Positions 27,747 to 35,049 of a stretch of 64,000 nucleotides of DNA are shown here, one piece after another (positions within the stretch are counted from its first letter, which is position 1; each line of letters starts with the position of its first letter). Made by a program: the position numbers and the translations under genes. A model generated the notes under the pieces. The model did no database searches, was not told where the DNA came from, and was given only the letters and a program-made list of their open reading frames with translations. The stretch comes from Crossiella sp. CA-258035 (GTDB taxonomy: Bacteria > Actinomycetota > Actinomycetes > Mycobacteriales > Pseudonocardiaceae). The stretch lies in NCBI RefSeq assembly GCF_030064675.1, contig NZ_CP116413.1, forward strand, positions 7,097,501 to 7,161,500, read 5' to 3'.

Positions 27747-27801
27747 CGCCGCCCGCCGGAAGCTGTGTTCCGACAACGGAACCAGCGAAAGGCGGGCGGC
27801 G
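27747..27801 (+). promoter_or_regulatory. RBS-covering stem-loop in the exporter leader
   Basis: A perfect 11-bp stem (27747-27757 with 27791-27801) ends one base before the ATG of the ABC ATPase, so its right arm covers the bases between the likely AAAGG ribosome site and the start codon. Inside the loop is a 6-bp hairpin (27767-27782, GTTCCG-ACAA-CGGAAC). An alternative pairing CGGAA/TTCCG (27757-27772) competes with it. This fits translational control of the exporter. Confidence 0.55.
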
Positions 27802-28701
27802 ATGCCGGTCATCGAGGTGGCCAACCTGCACAAGCGGTACCGCGAGCACACCGCGGTCGCCGATGTGTCCTTCACCGTGGACCGCGGCGAGATCTTCGGG
27901 ATCGTCGGCCCCAACGGCGCGGGCAAGACCACCACGGTCGAGTGCGTCACCGGGCTGCGCGAGCGGGACGGCGGCACGGTCCGGGTGCTGGGCGAGGACC
28001 CGGCGCACGGCGGCCTGGCCCTGCGGGCTGCCCTGGGGGTGCAGCTCCAGCAGGGCAGACTGCCGGACAAGATCACCGTGTGGGAGGCGCTGGACCTCTA
28101 CGCCTCCTTCTACCCAGACCCGGCCAGTCCCGACCAGCTGATCGAGGAGTGGGGGCTGCGGGCCAAGCGGAACACCGCCTTCCGCAAGCTCTCCGGCGGG
28201 CAGCAGCAGCGGCTGCTGATCGCGCTGGCGCTGATCGGCAACCCGGAGATCGCGGTGCTGGACGAGCTGACCACCGGCCTGGACCCGCAGGCGCGCCGGG
28301 AGACCTGGGAGCTGGTGGAGCGGATCAGGGCCAGGGGCGTGACGGTGCTGCTGGTGACCCACTTCATGGCCGAGGCGGAACGGCTGTGCGACCGGATCGC
28401 GGTGATCGACGCCGGTCGGGTGGTCGCGCTGGACACGCCCAGCGGGCTGGTGGCGAGTGTGCGCGCGGAGGTGCGGATCCGGTTCCGGCCGTCGGTGCCG
28501 CTGCCGCCGGGGTTGCTGGAGTCGTTGGCCGAGGTGTCCACTGTGGACGTTTCGGAGCGGGTGACCACGGTGCGGGGCACCGGGAACCTGCTGCAGGCGG
28601 TCACCGGGACGCTGGCCCGCGCCGGGATCGTCGCCGAGGACCTGCGGCTGGACCAGACCGGGCTGGACGACGCCTTCGTCGCTCTCACCACCAACCGCTG
28701 A
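27802..28701 (+). CDS. ABC exporter ATP-binding protein (ABC-2/DrrA-like)
   Basis: A 299-residue ATPase with Walker A GPNGAGKTT (about residues 36-44), a Q-loop region (GVQLQQGRLP), signature LSGGQQQR, Walker B IAVLDELTTGLDPQ and the switch His in VTHFM. The C-terminal 70 residues are the extension typical of DrrA-like drug/lipid exporters. It pairs with the downstream ABC-2 permease and a NarL-type two-component system, a common layout for antibiotic or lipid-stress exporters. Its start codon follows a stem-loop that may limit translation. Confidence 0.92.
   Translation: MPVIEVANLHKRYREHTAVADVSFTVDRGEIFGIVGPNGAGKTTTVECVTGLRERDGGTVRVLGEDPAHGGLALRAALGVQLQQGRLPDKITVWEALDLYASFYPDPASPDQLIEEWGLRAKRNTAFRKLSGGQQQRLLIALALIGNPEIAVLDELTTGLDPQARRETWELVERIRARGVTVLLVTHFMAEAERLCDRIAVIDAGRVVALDTPSGLVASVRAEVRIRFRPSVPLPPGLLESLAEVSTVDVSERVTTVRGTGNLLQAVTGTLARAGIVAEDLRLDQTGLDDAFVALTTNR
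28536..28548. repeat. Intragenic palindrome GTCCACTGTGGAC
   Basis: A 13-bp palindrome within the ABC ATPase gene, read as V-STVD with the rare Thr codon ACT. It is one of a set of in-frame copies across the window (see finding). Confidence 0.7.
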
Positions 28702-28723
28702 TCTTCGGCAAGGGGGCTTCACC

Positions 28724-29449
28724 ATGCGTGTGTTGCGCAAGTTGTTCTTCGTCGAGCTCAAGCTGCTGTTGCGGGAGCCGGCCGCCTGGCTGCTGGTGCT
28801 GCTGTTGCCGCTCGCGCTGGTCACCACGTTCGGGCTGGTCAGCAGGCCGCGGGAGAACACCAGCTCGATCCTCACCTTCTTCCCGGCGATGGCGCTGTCC
28901 ATCGGCCTGGCCCAGCTGGCGCTGACCGTGCTGCCCGCCGCGCTGGCGAACGACCGGGAGAAAGGCATACTCCGACGTATGGCCTCCACCCCGGTGCACC
29001 CGAGCAGGCTGCTGGGCGCGCAGCTCGCGGTGACCCTGGTGCTGGCGCTGGTCACGCTGGGCGGGGTGCTGCTGATCGGCTCGGCCGTGCTGGGCTTCCC
29101 GCTGCCGAGGGAGCCGCTGGGCTTCGTGCTGGCCTTCGTGCTGGGCGCGGGGGCGCTGTTCGCGGTGGGGCTGTGCATCGCCGCGGTCGCGCCCAGCGGG
29201 CGGGTGGCCAGTGGGATCGGGGCCGGGGTGTTCTTCGTGTCCATGGTCTTCGGCGGGGTGTTCATGCCGGCCGAGGTGATGCCGAAGGTCATGGTGGAGA
29301 TCGGCACCTACCTGCCGATCGGGGCGTCCATGCAGGCGTTGCGGGCCAGCTGGGCCGGGCAGTGGCCGGAGACGCTGCCGCTGCTGGCGATGGCGGGGCT
29401 GATCGTGGTCTTCGGCGGGATCGCGGCGCGGACGTTCCGATGGGAGTGA
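28724..29449 (+). CDS. ABC-2 type permease
   Basis: A 241-residue integral membrane protein with about six helices, the transport channel partner of the preceding ATPase. It shows an ABC-2 N-terminal pattern (FFVELKLLLREPAAWLL), LANDREKGILRRMASTPVHP after the second helix, and the ABC-2 signature region near MPAEVMPKVMVEIGTYLPIG. The 22-bp gap from the ATPase gene and the 10-base overlap with the histidine kinase show a four-gene operon. The exported compound is unknown. Confidence 0.92.
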   Translation: MRVLRKLFFVELKLLLREPAAWLLVLLLPLALVTTFGLVSRPRENTSSILTFFPAMALSIGLAQLALTVLPAALANDREKGILRRMASTPVHPSRLLGAQLAVTLVLALVTLGGVLLIGSAVLGFPLPREPLGFVLAFVLGAGALFAVGLCIAAVAPSGRVASGIGAGVFFVSMVFGGVFMPAEVMPKVMVEIGTYLPIGASMQALRASWAGQWPETLPLLAMAGLIVVFGGIAARTFRWE

Positions 29450-30729
29450 TCCCGGAGCTGCATCCCGGCCGGGCCGCGCCGAGCAGGTGGGTGCACCTGG
29501 CCTGGGTGTACGGGACGCTCGCGGTCTCCGGGTTCCTGGTGTGGGTCACCGGCGAGTGGCCTGCCGGCGGTCCCGAGCTGACCGCGGTGCTGGTGCTGCT
29601 CGCGCTGGCGGTGCTGTGGCTGCCCTGGTTGCCGGGCCTGGTGGCGCAGCGCCGGGACGGTGGGCGGCTCTGGGTGACCGCGGCGGAGATGACCGGGGCC
29701 CGGCGGTGGCTGGCGATCGGCTACTTCGCCGGGATGGTGGCCATCAACGGCGGGCTGATGTCGATCAGCGCGCAGTTCGCCGCGTTCGCCTCGGTGGGGT
29801 TCCCGTTCGCGTTCCTGCTGTTCCCGCCGCGGGGCGCGATGATCGGGGTCGGGGTGACCGCGGTGGTGAACCTGGCCGCGCAGACCCGGTGGCTGACCGA
29901 GTACATCCAGCCCTACTCGGCGCTGCTGGGCCTGCTGCTGCCGCTGGCCTTCGGCGGCTGGGTGGTGGGGAGGGAGAGCGAGCGGCGGCGGGCCATGGTG
30001 ACCGAGCTGACCGCGGCCAACGCGGCGCTGCGGGAGGCCATGGCGGAGAACTCCGGCCTGCACGCCCAGCTGCTGACCCAGGCCCGCGAGGCCGGGGTGC
30101 GGCTGGAGCGGCAGCGGATGGCGCGGGAGATCCACGACACCATCGCCCAGGGGCTGACCGGGATCATCACCCAGCTCAACGCGGCCGACCGGGTAGGCGA
30201 GCCGGAGCGCAAGGCGCACCTGGACCGGGTGCGGGCGCTGGCCGCGGACAGCCTGGCCGAGGCCCGGCGCTCGGTGCGGGCGCTGCGGCCGGAGCCGCTG
30301 TCCGAGTCGCCGCTGCCGGAGGCGCTGGCCGAGCTGACCGCGAAGTGGGGCGCGGCCAACGGGATCACCCCGCGGCTGGCGGTCACCGGCACGCCGGACC
30401 GGCTGGCCACCGGGGTGGAGGTGGTGCTGTTCCGGGTGGCGCAGGAGGCGCTGACCAACATCGCCAAGCACGCCAAGGCGTCCAGGGTCGGCGTGACACT
30501 GTCCTATGAGGACGATCTGGTGCTGCTGGACATCGTCGACGACGGGGTGGGCATCACGCCGTCCAGCGGGTGCGAGTCCACAGTGGACGGATATGGGATC
30601 GGCGTGATGCGGCAGCGGGTGCGCGGGGTGGGTGGCGTGCTGGAGATCGAGAGCGGTCCGGGGCAGGGCACGGCGGTGGCGGCCGCGGTGCCCGTGATCC
30701 CGTTCGAGACCAGGGAAGGCGGGTCATGA
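29440..30729 (+). CDS. NarL-type sensor histidine kinase (HisKA_3)
   Basis: A 429-residue sensor with about five or six N-terminal helices (about residues 20-180) and little extracellular sequence, like intramembrane-sensing kinases. A coiled region (TELTAANAALREAM) leads to the HisKA_3 box with phospho-His in RMAREIHDTIAQGLTGI (about 233), then the ATPase domain (EALTNIAKHAKAS, DDGVGI, GYGIGVMRQRV). It should phosphorylate the coupled NarL-type regulator. The start is ATG 29440, inside the permease end; GTG 29446 would give a GTGA overlap instead. It contains one copy of the GTCCACAGTGGAC palindrome. Confidence 0.92.
   Translation: MGVIPELHPGRAAPSRWVHLAWVYGTLAVSGFLVWVTGEWPAGGPELTAVLVLLALAVLWLPWLPGLVAQRRDGGRLWVTAAEMTGARRWLAIGYFAGMVAINGGLMSISAQFAAFASVGFPFAFLLFPPRGAMIGVGVTAVVNLAAQTRWLTEYIQPYSALLGLLLPLAFGGWVVGRESERRRAMVTELTAANAALREAMAENSGLHAQLLTQAREAGVRLERQRMAREIHDTIAQGLTGIITQLNAADRVGEPERKAHLDRVRALAADSLAEARRSVRALRPEPLSESPLPEALAELTAKWGAANGITPRLAVTGTPDRLATGVEVVLFRVAQEALTNIAKHAKASRVGVTLSYEDDLVLLDIVDDGVGITPSSGCESTVDGYGIGVMRQRVRGVGGVLEIESGPGQGTAVAAAVPVIPFETREGGS
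30576..30588. repeat. Intragenic palindrome GTCCACAGTGGAC
   Basis: A 13-bp palindrome in the histidine kinase gene, read as E-STVD with Thr codon ACA. It has the same frame and residues as the copies at 28536, 43104 and 59162. Confidence 0.7.
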
Positions 30730-31349
30730 GCCGGATCCGGTTGCTGATCGTGGACGACCACCCGATCGTGCGCAACGGCCTGTCCGCGGCCTTCGGCGCG
30801 GAACCGGACATCGAGGTGGTGGGCGAGGCGGCCAACGGCCTGGAGGCGGTGCGGCTGGCCGCCGAGGTCGAGGTGGACGTGGCGCTGATGGACCTGCGGA
30901 TGCCGGAGCTGGACGGTGTGCAGGCGATCCGGCGGCTGCGCGAGCAGAGCCCGCGGGTGCGGGTGCTGGTGCTGACCACCTTCGACACCGACTCCGACGT
31001 GCTGCCCGCGATCGAGGCCGGGGCCACCGGTTATCTGCTCAAGGACGCCCCGCCGGAAGAGCTGCTCAAGGCGGTGCGGGCGGCCAGCCGCGGCGAGTCG
31101 GTGCTCGCGCCCACGGTGGCCGGGCGGCTGATCGGGCAGGTGCGCAAGCCCGCGCGGGGCGCGCTGAGCAAGCGGGAGCTGGAGGTGCTGACCCTCGTCG
31201 CCGGGGGCGCCACCAACCGGGAGGCGGCGCGCAGGCTGTTCATCAGCGAGGCGAGCATCAAGACGCACCTGCTGCACATCTACGCGAAGCTGGACGTGCG
31301 GGACCGCGCGGCCGCGGTCGGCGAGGCGTACCGGCGGGGCCTGCTGTAG
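30726..31349 (+). CDS. NarL/LuxR family response regulator
   Basis: A 207-residue regulator. The receiver has IVDDHPIVRNGL, phospho-acceptor Asp in ALMDLRMPELDG (about residue 54) and Lys in YLLKDAPPE. The C-terminal LuxR-type helix-turn-helix is LSKRELEVLTLVAGG...IKTHLLHIYAKL (about 142-200). It overlaps its kinase by ATGA. It probably controls the preceding exporter genes in response to envelope stress or a toxic compound. This resembles the LiaR/DesR group in layout, which is inference. Confidence 0.92.
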   Translation: MSRIRLLIVDDHPIVRNGLSAAFGAEPDIEVVGEAANGLEAVRLAAEVEVDVALMDLRMPELDGVQAIRRLREQSPRVRVLVLTTFDTDSDVLPAIEAGATGYLLKDAPPEELLKAVRAASRGESVLAPTVAGRLIGQVRKPARGALSKRELEVLTLVAGGATNREAARRLFISEASIKTHLLHIYAKLDVRDRAAAVGEAYRRGLL

Positions 31350-31368
31350 ACCCCGCGCGGCACGTTCC

Positions 31369-31533
31369 TCAGTCCTCGTCGTCGGGCTTCGCGTGGTCGG
31401 CCACGCCCGGGTTCGGGTCCCGGGACAGGTCGATCAGCGGATGACGCGGCGCCCCCTCCGGCAGCGCGTGATCCGGCTTCCCCGGGTTCGGATCCCGGGA
31501 CAGGTCGATCAGCGGTCGTTCGCTCGCACTCAT
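31369..31533 (-). CDS. 54-residue protein with a duplicated PLIDLSRDPNPG motif, unknown
   Basis: An unrecognised 54-residue acidic protein. It has two near-identical units, PLIDLSRDPNPGKPDHA (residues 7-23) and PLIDLSRDPNPGVADHA (32-48), joined by a short Pro/Glu linker and ended by KPDDED. Support for a real gene is a very good ribosome site, GAGGAGG 5 bases before the ATG, and strong protein-level repetition. A 7-bp inverted repeat (31558-31564 with 31579-31585) lies upstream, between it and the divergent polymerase gene. It converges with the NarL-type regulator, whose stop is 19 bp away. It has no Cys, Trp or membrane segment. It could be an intrinsically disordered binding peptide or a product of recent duplication. 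Confidence 0.75.
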   Translation of the reverse strand: MSASERPLIDLSRDPNPGKPDHALPEGAPRHPLIDLSRDPNPGVADHAKPDDED

Positions 31534-31632
31534 GTTCCCTCCTCAGAAAAACTCCCTCATGGGTGCTCCGGACACGCTACCCATGGCTGGTCCACACAGG
31601 ATTGTCGGTGCCGTGGCGCACAATCGCTGGTG

Positions 31633-33282
31633 ATGCGGATCGCGGTGGTGACCAGCCCCAACGGGGAGGCCAGGCTGTGCGAGCTGTCCGAGGACGGGCA
31701 GCCCGTGAGCGAGGTCACGTCCACCACTGCCCTTGCGGGCACCATCGCCGAGCTGGAACGGGCGCACCAGCCCCGCTGGGTGCTGGCCAACAGCGCCGAG
31801 CTGTACCCGAGGCTGCTGCGCGCCGGGGTGCGGCTGACCCGCTGTCACGACCTGGAGCTGACCGAGTCACTGCTGTCCGGTCACGCCGGCCGCTGGGGCG
31901 AGCCCCGCGGACTGGCCGCCGCCTACGCCCGCCAGGCGGGCCTGCCGGTGCCGCCGGACCCACCGGTGCGGCCCAGGGACGAGCACCCGACGCTGTTCGA
32001 GACCGCGCGCACCGACCTGCCCGAGGTGGACCCACTCGACGCGGTGATCGCGGTGCACCGGGACCAGCAGGCCAGGATCGGCGCACTGGCCCAGCCGGGC
32101 CGGTTCCGCCTGTTGGTGGCCGCGGAGTCCGCCGGTGGCCTGGCCGCGGCGGAACTGGGCCACGTCGGGGTGCCGTGGCGGGCCGACATCCACGACGCGC
32201 TGCTCACCGAGCTGCTGGGACCGCGCACACCGGCCGGTGTGCCGCCACCGAAACTCGCCGAGCTGACCGAACGGATCATCGATGCCTTCGGCGGCCGCCG
32301 CTTCCACCCGGACTCCCCCGCCGAGGTCCTGAAAGCCTTCGCCAAGGCCGGCCATTCCCTGCCGTCCACCCGCTCCTGGGTGATCAAGGCCGTGAACCAC
32401 CCGGCGGTGCCCCTGTTGCTGGAGTACAAGGAGCTGTACCGGATCTACACCGCGCACGGCTGGTCCTGGCTGTCGGCCTGGGTGCGCGACGGCCGGTTCC
32501 GCCCGGAGTGGGTGGCCGGTGGCGTGGTGTCCGGCCGGTGGGCGACCAGGGGCGGCGGCGCACTCCAGATCCCCAAGACCGTGCGCAGAGCCGTGGTCGC
32601 CGACCCGGGCTGGTCCCTGGTGGTGGCCGACGCCAGCCAACTGGAACCCCGGGTACTGGCCGCCCTGGCCGGAGACCAGCGCCTGGCCGCAGCGGGAGCC
32701 AGCGGCGACCTGTACACCGCCCTGGCCGAGGAAGCCTTCGGCGGCGACCGCGACCGAGCCAAGATCGGCATGCTGGGCGTGATGTACGGCCAGACCAGTG
32801 GCGGAGCCGGGGAACTGCTCGCGGCACTCCGGAAACGCTACCCAGCCGCGATCGAGTACGTGGAGCGGGCGGCGCGCACCGGTGAGCTGGGCGGGCTGGT
32901 CCGCTCGCACCTGGGGAGGACCTGTCCGCCGCCGGGATCGGACTGGCAGGGCATCGTGGAGGACGCGGAGACGGAGACCGGTCAAGCGCGGCAGGCTCGG
33001 GCAAGGGGACGGTTCACGCGGAACTTCGTGGTGCAGGCAACGGCTTCGGAGTGGGCACTGGCGTTGCTGGCCTGTTTGCGGACCTCGTTGCGGGAACCGG
33101 CGGAGCTGGTGTTCTTCCAGCACGACGAGGTGATCGTGCACTGTCCTTCGGAACTGGCGGAGGAAGTGGTGGCGGCGGTGCAGGAGTGCGCGGAACGGGC
33201 CACGCGGTTGCTGTTCGGAGACACACCGGTGCGGTTCCCGCTGAACGCGGTGGTGGCCGACTGCTACGCCGACGCGAAGTAA
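31633..33282 (+). CDS. Family A DNA polymerase-like protein with degenerate 3'-5' exonuclease domain
   Basis: A 549-residue protein of the actinobacterial family annotated as bifunctional 3'-5' exonuclease/DNA polymerase. The polymerase half carries motif A as VVADASQLEPRVLA (metal Asp near residue 337), motif B around RDRAKIGMLGVMYGQ (Arg, Lys, Tyr) and motif C as QHDEVIVH (about 495), so the catalytic carboxylates are kept. The N-terminal half is short and lacks clear exonuclease acidic motifs. No 5' nuclease is present. The start is ATG 31633. It may act in repair or damage tolerance; no LexA-type box was recognised upstream. Confidence 0.88.
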   Translation: MRIAVVTSPNGEARLCELSEDGQPVSEVTSTTALAGTIAELERAHQPRWVLANSAELYPRLLRAGVRLTRCHDLELTESLLSGHAGRWGEPRGLAAAYARQAGLPVPPDPPVRPRDEHPTLFETARTDLPEVDPLDAVIAVHRDQQARIGALAQPGRFRLLVAAESAGGLAAAELGHVGVPWRADIHDALLTELLGPRTPAGVPPPKLAELTERIIDAFGGRRFHPDSPAEVLKAFAKAGHSLPSTRSWVIKAVNHPAVPLLLEYKELYRIYTAHGWSWLSAWVRDGRFRPEWVAGGVVSGRWATRGGGALQIPKTVRRAVVADPGWSLVVADASQLEPRVLAALAGDQRLAAAGASGDLYTALAEEAFGGDRDRAKIGMLGVMYGQTSGGAGELLAALRKRYPAAIEYVERAARTGELGGLVRSHLGRTCPPPGSDWQGIVEDAETETGQARQARARGRFTRNFVVQATASEWALALLACLRTSLREPAELVFFQHDEVIVHCPSELAEEVVAAVQECAERATRLLFGDTPVRFPLNAVVADCYADAK

Positions 33283-33310
33283 GGCAAGCGGCCGGGTGCA
33301 AACCCACAAA

Positions 33311-33472
33311 GCGGGCCTCTCGTCTTCTCCGCACGGCCTGGAGACCGCGCACCGCATCCCGCCGAGCAGACGCTCACAGCAACCGCCGCCAAGGCAAAGC
33401 AGCGTGACGGCGGCTGCTCGCTGGGATGTGGTTCGCTGTCGGAAGGTCGTGCGGAGAAGACGAGAGGCCCGC
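33311..33472. repeat. 162-bp nested foldback element with 25-bp perfect inverted ends
   Basis: The 311-bp gap between the polymerase and MBL genes (convergent) holds no gene but contains this element. Perfect 25-bp arms lie at 33311-33335 and 33448-33472. Inside, GCGCACCGCATCCC pairs with GGGATGTGGTTCGC with one mismatch and one G-U pair, then the GCCGAGCAG and CTGCTCGCT segments pair, then an ACGCT/AGCGT stem. Most of the element can therefore form one long imperfect hairpin. It could be a structured RNA, an unusually large terminator or a miniature inverted-repeat element. No clear target-site duplication is visible. Confidence 0.8.
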
Positions 33473-33593
33473 GAGCACGCTGGGTCTTGAGTCGGCAACA
33501 CAAACCCCGCCCCGCAACCTGCTCAACCGGCTTTTGACTTGTCACACCCCTCCGGGGGTCTGCCCGTCCGGCGAGGACATTCTTTTGATCTTC

Positions 33594-34394
33594 TCAGCTG
33601 TCGTCGCGCACGTACGCCAAGTACCGGTCCGCCGAACGCTGCACGATCTCGTGCGCGTTCTCCGGGATCGTCGAGTCCCACCAAGCCCCGTAGATGCTGT
33701 CGAAGTCCAGTTCCCGCAACAGTTCCCGCGCCCTGCGGACGACCGCCGGGCGCTCGGGGATCAGGTTCGGGTAGCTGTACATGAAGGCCACATGACTGCG
33801 GTCCGGGATGACCTGGACGATGTCGCCGGTGAGCAGGGTGCGGTTCCAGTGCAGCACCGTGCCGCCCGCGAAGTGCACGCCCAGGTTGACCAGGGTGAGG
33901 TTGTCGGCCAAAGGTTTGCAGGTGCCGGACCATAGTTGGATGGACGGGTCTGGGCGGCCGATCCACTCGGCGTCGTGCTCGTGCAGGTGGATGGGGACGT
34001 TGAAGGCGTGGGCCCATTCGACCATGGTGGTGTAGTAGTGCGGGTGGCTGATCGCGATGGCGGACAGGCCGCCCCGGTCCTGGACGGCGGTGATGATCTC
34101 GTCGGTCAGGTAGGCGGTGCAGTCCCAGAGGATGTTGCCGGTGGGGGCCTGGACCAGCAGGGCGCGCTGGCCGATGGCGAACCTCGGTTCGGTGCCGATG
34201 CCGGTGAGGCCGGGGCCTTCCTCCTGGATGCGGGCCTTGAGCTCCGGGTTGGCGCGCAGCGCGTCGAAGTCGGTCCAGCGCTGGCCGGCCGCGGGCACGT
34301 ACTGGCGCTCATCGGTGCAGATGGGGCAGTCCGCGCGCGGGGCCGCGTACTGGGTGCCGCAGGTCAGGCAGACGGGCTTGGTGCTCGGGGCCAT
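33594..34394 (-). CDS. MBL-fold metallo-hydrolase-like protein with N-terminal zinc ribbon
   Basis: A 266-residue protein. The first 30 residues carry CLTC and CPIC pairs, a small zinc-ribbon-like module. The remainder is a metallo-beta-lactamase fold in which the usual HxHxDH reads SHPHYYTTM. The Asp/His dinuclear ligands are therefore partly missing, while LHEHDAEW, LLTGDIVQV and FMYSYPNLIPE keep later elements. Activity may be altered. The start at 34394 has GGGAGG 7 bases upstream; a longer upstream frame is a shadow. It is divergent from the DHFR-family gene. Confidence 0.85.
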   Translation of the reverse strand: MAPSTKPVCLTCGTQYAAPRADCPICTDERQYVPAAGQRWTDFDALRANPELKARIQEEGPGLTGIGTEPRFAIGQRALLVQAPTGNILWDCTAYLTDEIITAVQDRGGLSAIAISHPHYYTTMVEWAHAFNVPIHLHEHDAEWIGRPDPSIQLWSGTCKPLADNLTLVNLGVHFAGGTVLHWNRTLLTGDIVQVIPDRSHVAFMYSYPNLIPERPAVVRRARELLRELDFDSIYGAWWDSTIPENAHEIVQRSADRYLAYVRDDS

Positions 34395-34467
34395 AAGGTT
34401 TCCTCCCAGTGCGCCGGGGACTTCTCCGGCATGCGGACACGCTAACCGGCGCGGGCAGGGAGATGGT

Positions 34468-35049
34468 GTGGGACGGGTCATCGCGGAGATCACCGTGTCG
34501 GTGGACGGGTTCGTCGCCGGGCCGGAGGTGAGCGCCGCGCAACCCATGGGGCTGCACGGGTTGCGGCTGCACCACTGGCTCGGGTTCGGGGACGCGCCAC
34601 CGGGTGAGGCGGATCTGGCGGTGGCGGGGCGGATGTTCGCCAACACCGGGGCGTTCGTGCTGGGGCGGCGGCTCTTCGACGTCGGGATCGGCAAGTGGGG
34701 CGGGGACGGGGCCTGGCAGCGGCCCTGTTTTGTGCTCACCAACCGGGACCGGCCGGACCACATCCAGGGCGTCACCCGGTTCACCTTCGTCACCGACGGG
34801 GTGCGGCGGGCGGTGGACCGGGCGCGGGCCGCCGCCGGGGAGCGGGACGTGGTGGTGGCGGGTGGGGCGCAGGTGATCCGGGCGGCCATGCACGCGGGGC
34901 TGGTGCAGGAGCTGCGGTTGCACGTGGCCCCGGTGCTGTTGGGGGCGGGCACGCCGCTGTTCGACCAGGGGCCGCGGATGGAGCTGGAGCCGGTGCTGGT
35001 GGAGCACTCGCCCATGGTCACCCACGTCACCTACCGGGTGGCGGGCTAG
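34468..35049 (+). CDS. Dihydrofolate-reductase-family (RibD C-terminal-like) protein
   Basis: A 193-residue soluble protein of the DHFR/RibD reductase superfamily common in actinobacteria. Visible are AEITVSVDGFVAGPE, the FVLGRRLFDVG turn, FVLTNRDRPD and the VVVAGGAQVIRAAMHAGLVQELRLHVAPVLLG segment (residues about 125-160). It probably binds NADPH; the physiological substrate is unknown. GTG 34468 is chosen because homology begins there and GGGAG lies 5 bases upstream. Its TAG stop shares the tetranucleotide CTAG with the stop of the convergent AEC transporter. Confidence 0.85.
   Translation: MGRVIAEITVSVDGFVAGPEVSAAQPMGLHGLRLHHWLGFGDAPPGEADLAVAGRMFANTGAFVLGRRLFDVGIGKWGGDGAWQRPCFVLTNRDRPDHIQGVTRFTFVTDGVRRAVDRARAAAGERDVVVAGGAQVIRAAMHAGLVQELRLHVAPVLLGAGTPLFDQGPRMELEPVLVEHSPMVTHVTYRVAG

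Noticed and set aside
27699-27801. Leader peptide before the exporter ATPase
   Set aside because: The frame from ATG 27699 does not end before the gene and runs into it out of frame; no ribosome site.
31393-31632. Upstream extension of the DNA polymerase-like gene
   Set aside because: The upstream frame runs antisense through the 54-residue gene; family similarity begins at ATG 31633.
33311-33472. Insertion sequence
   Set aside because: No transposase frame and no clear target duplication; a MITE-like origin is left open in the findings.
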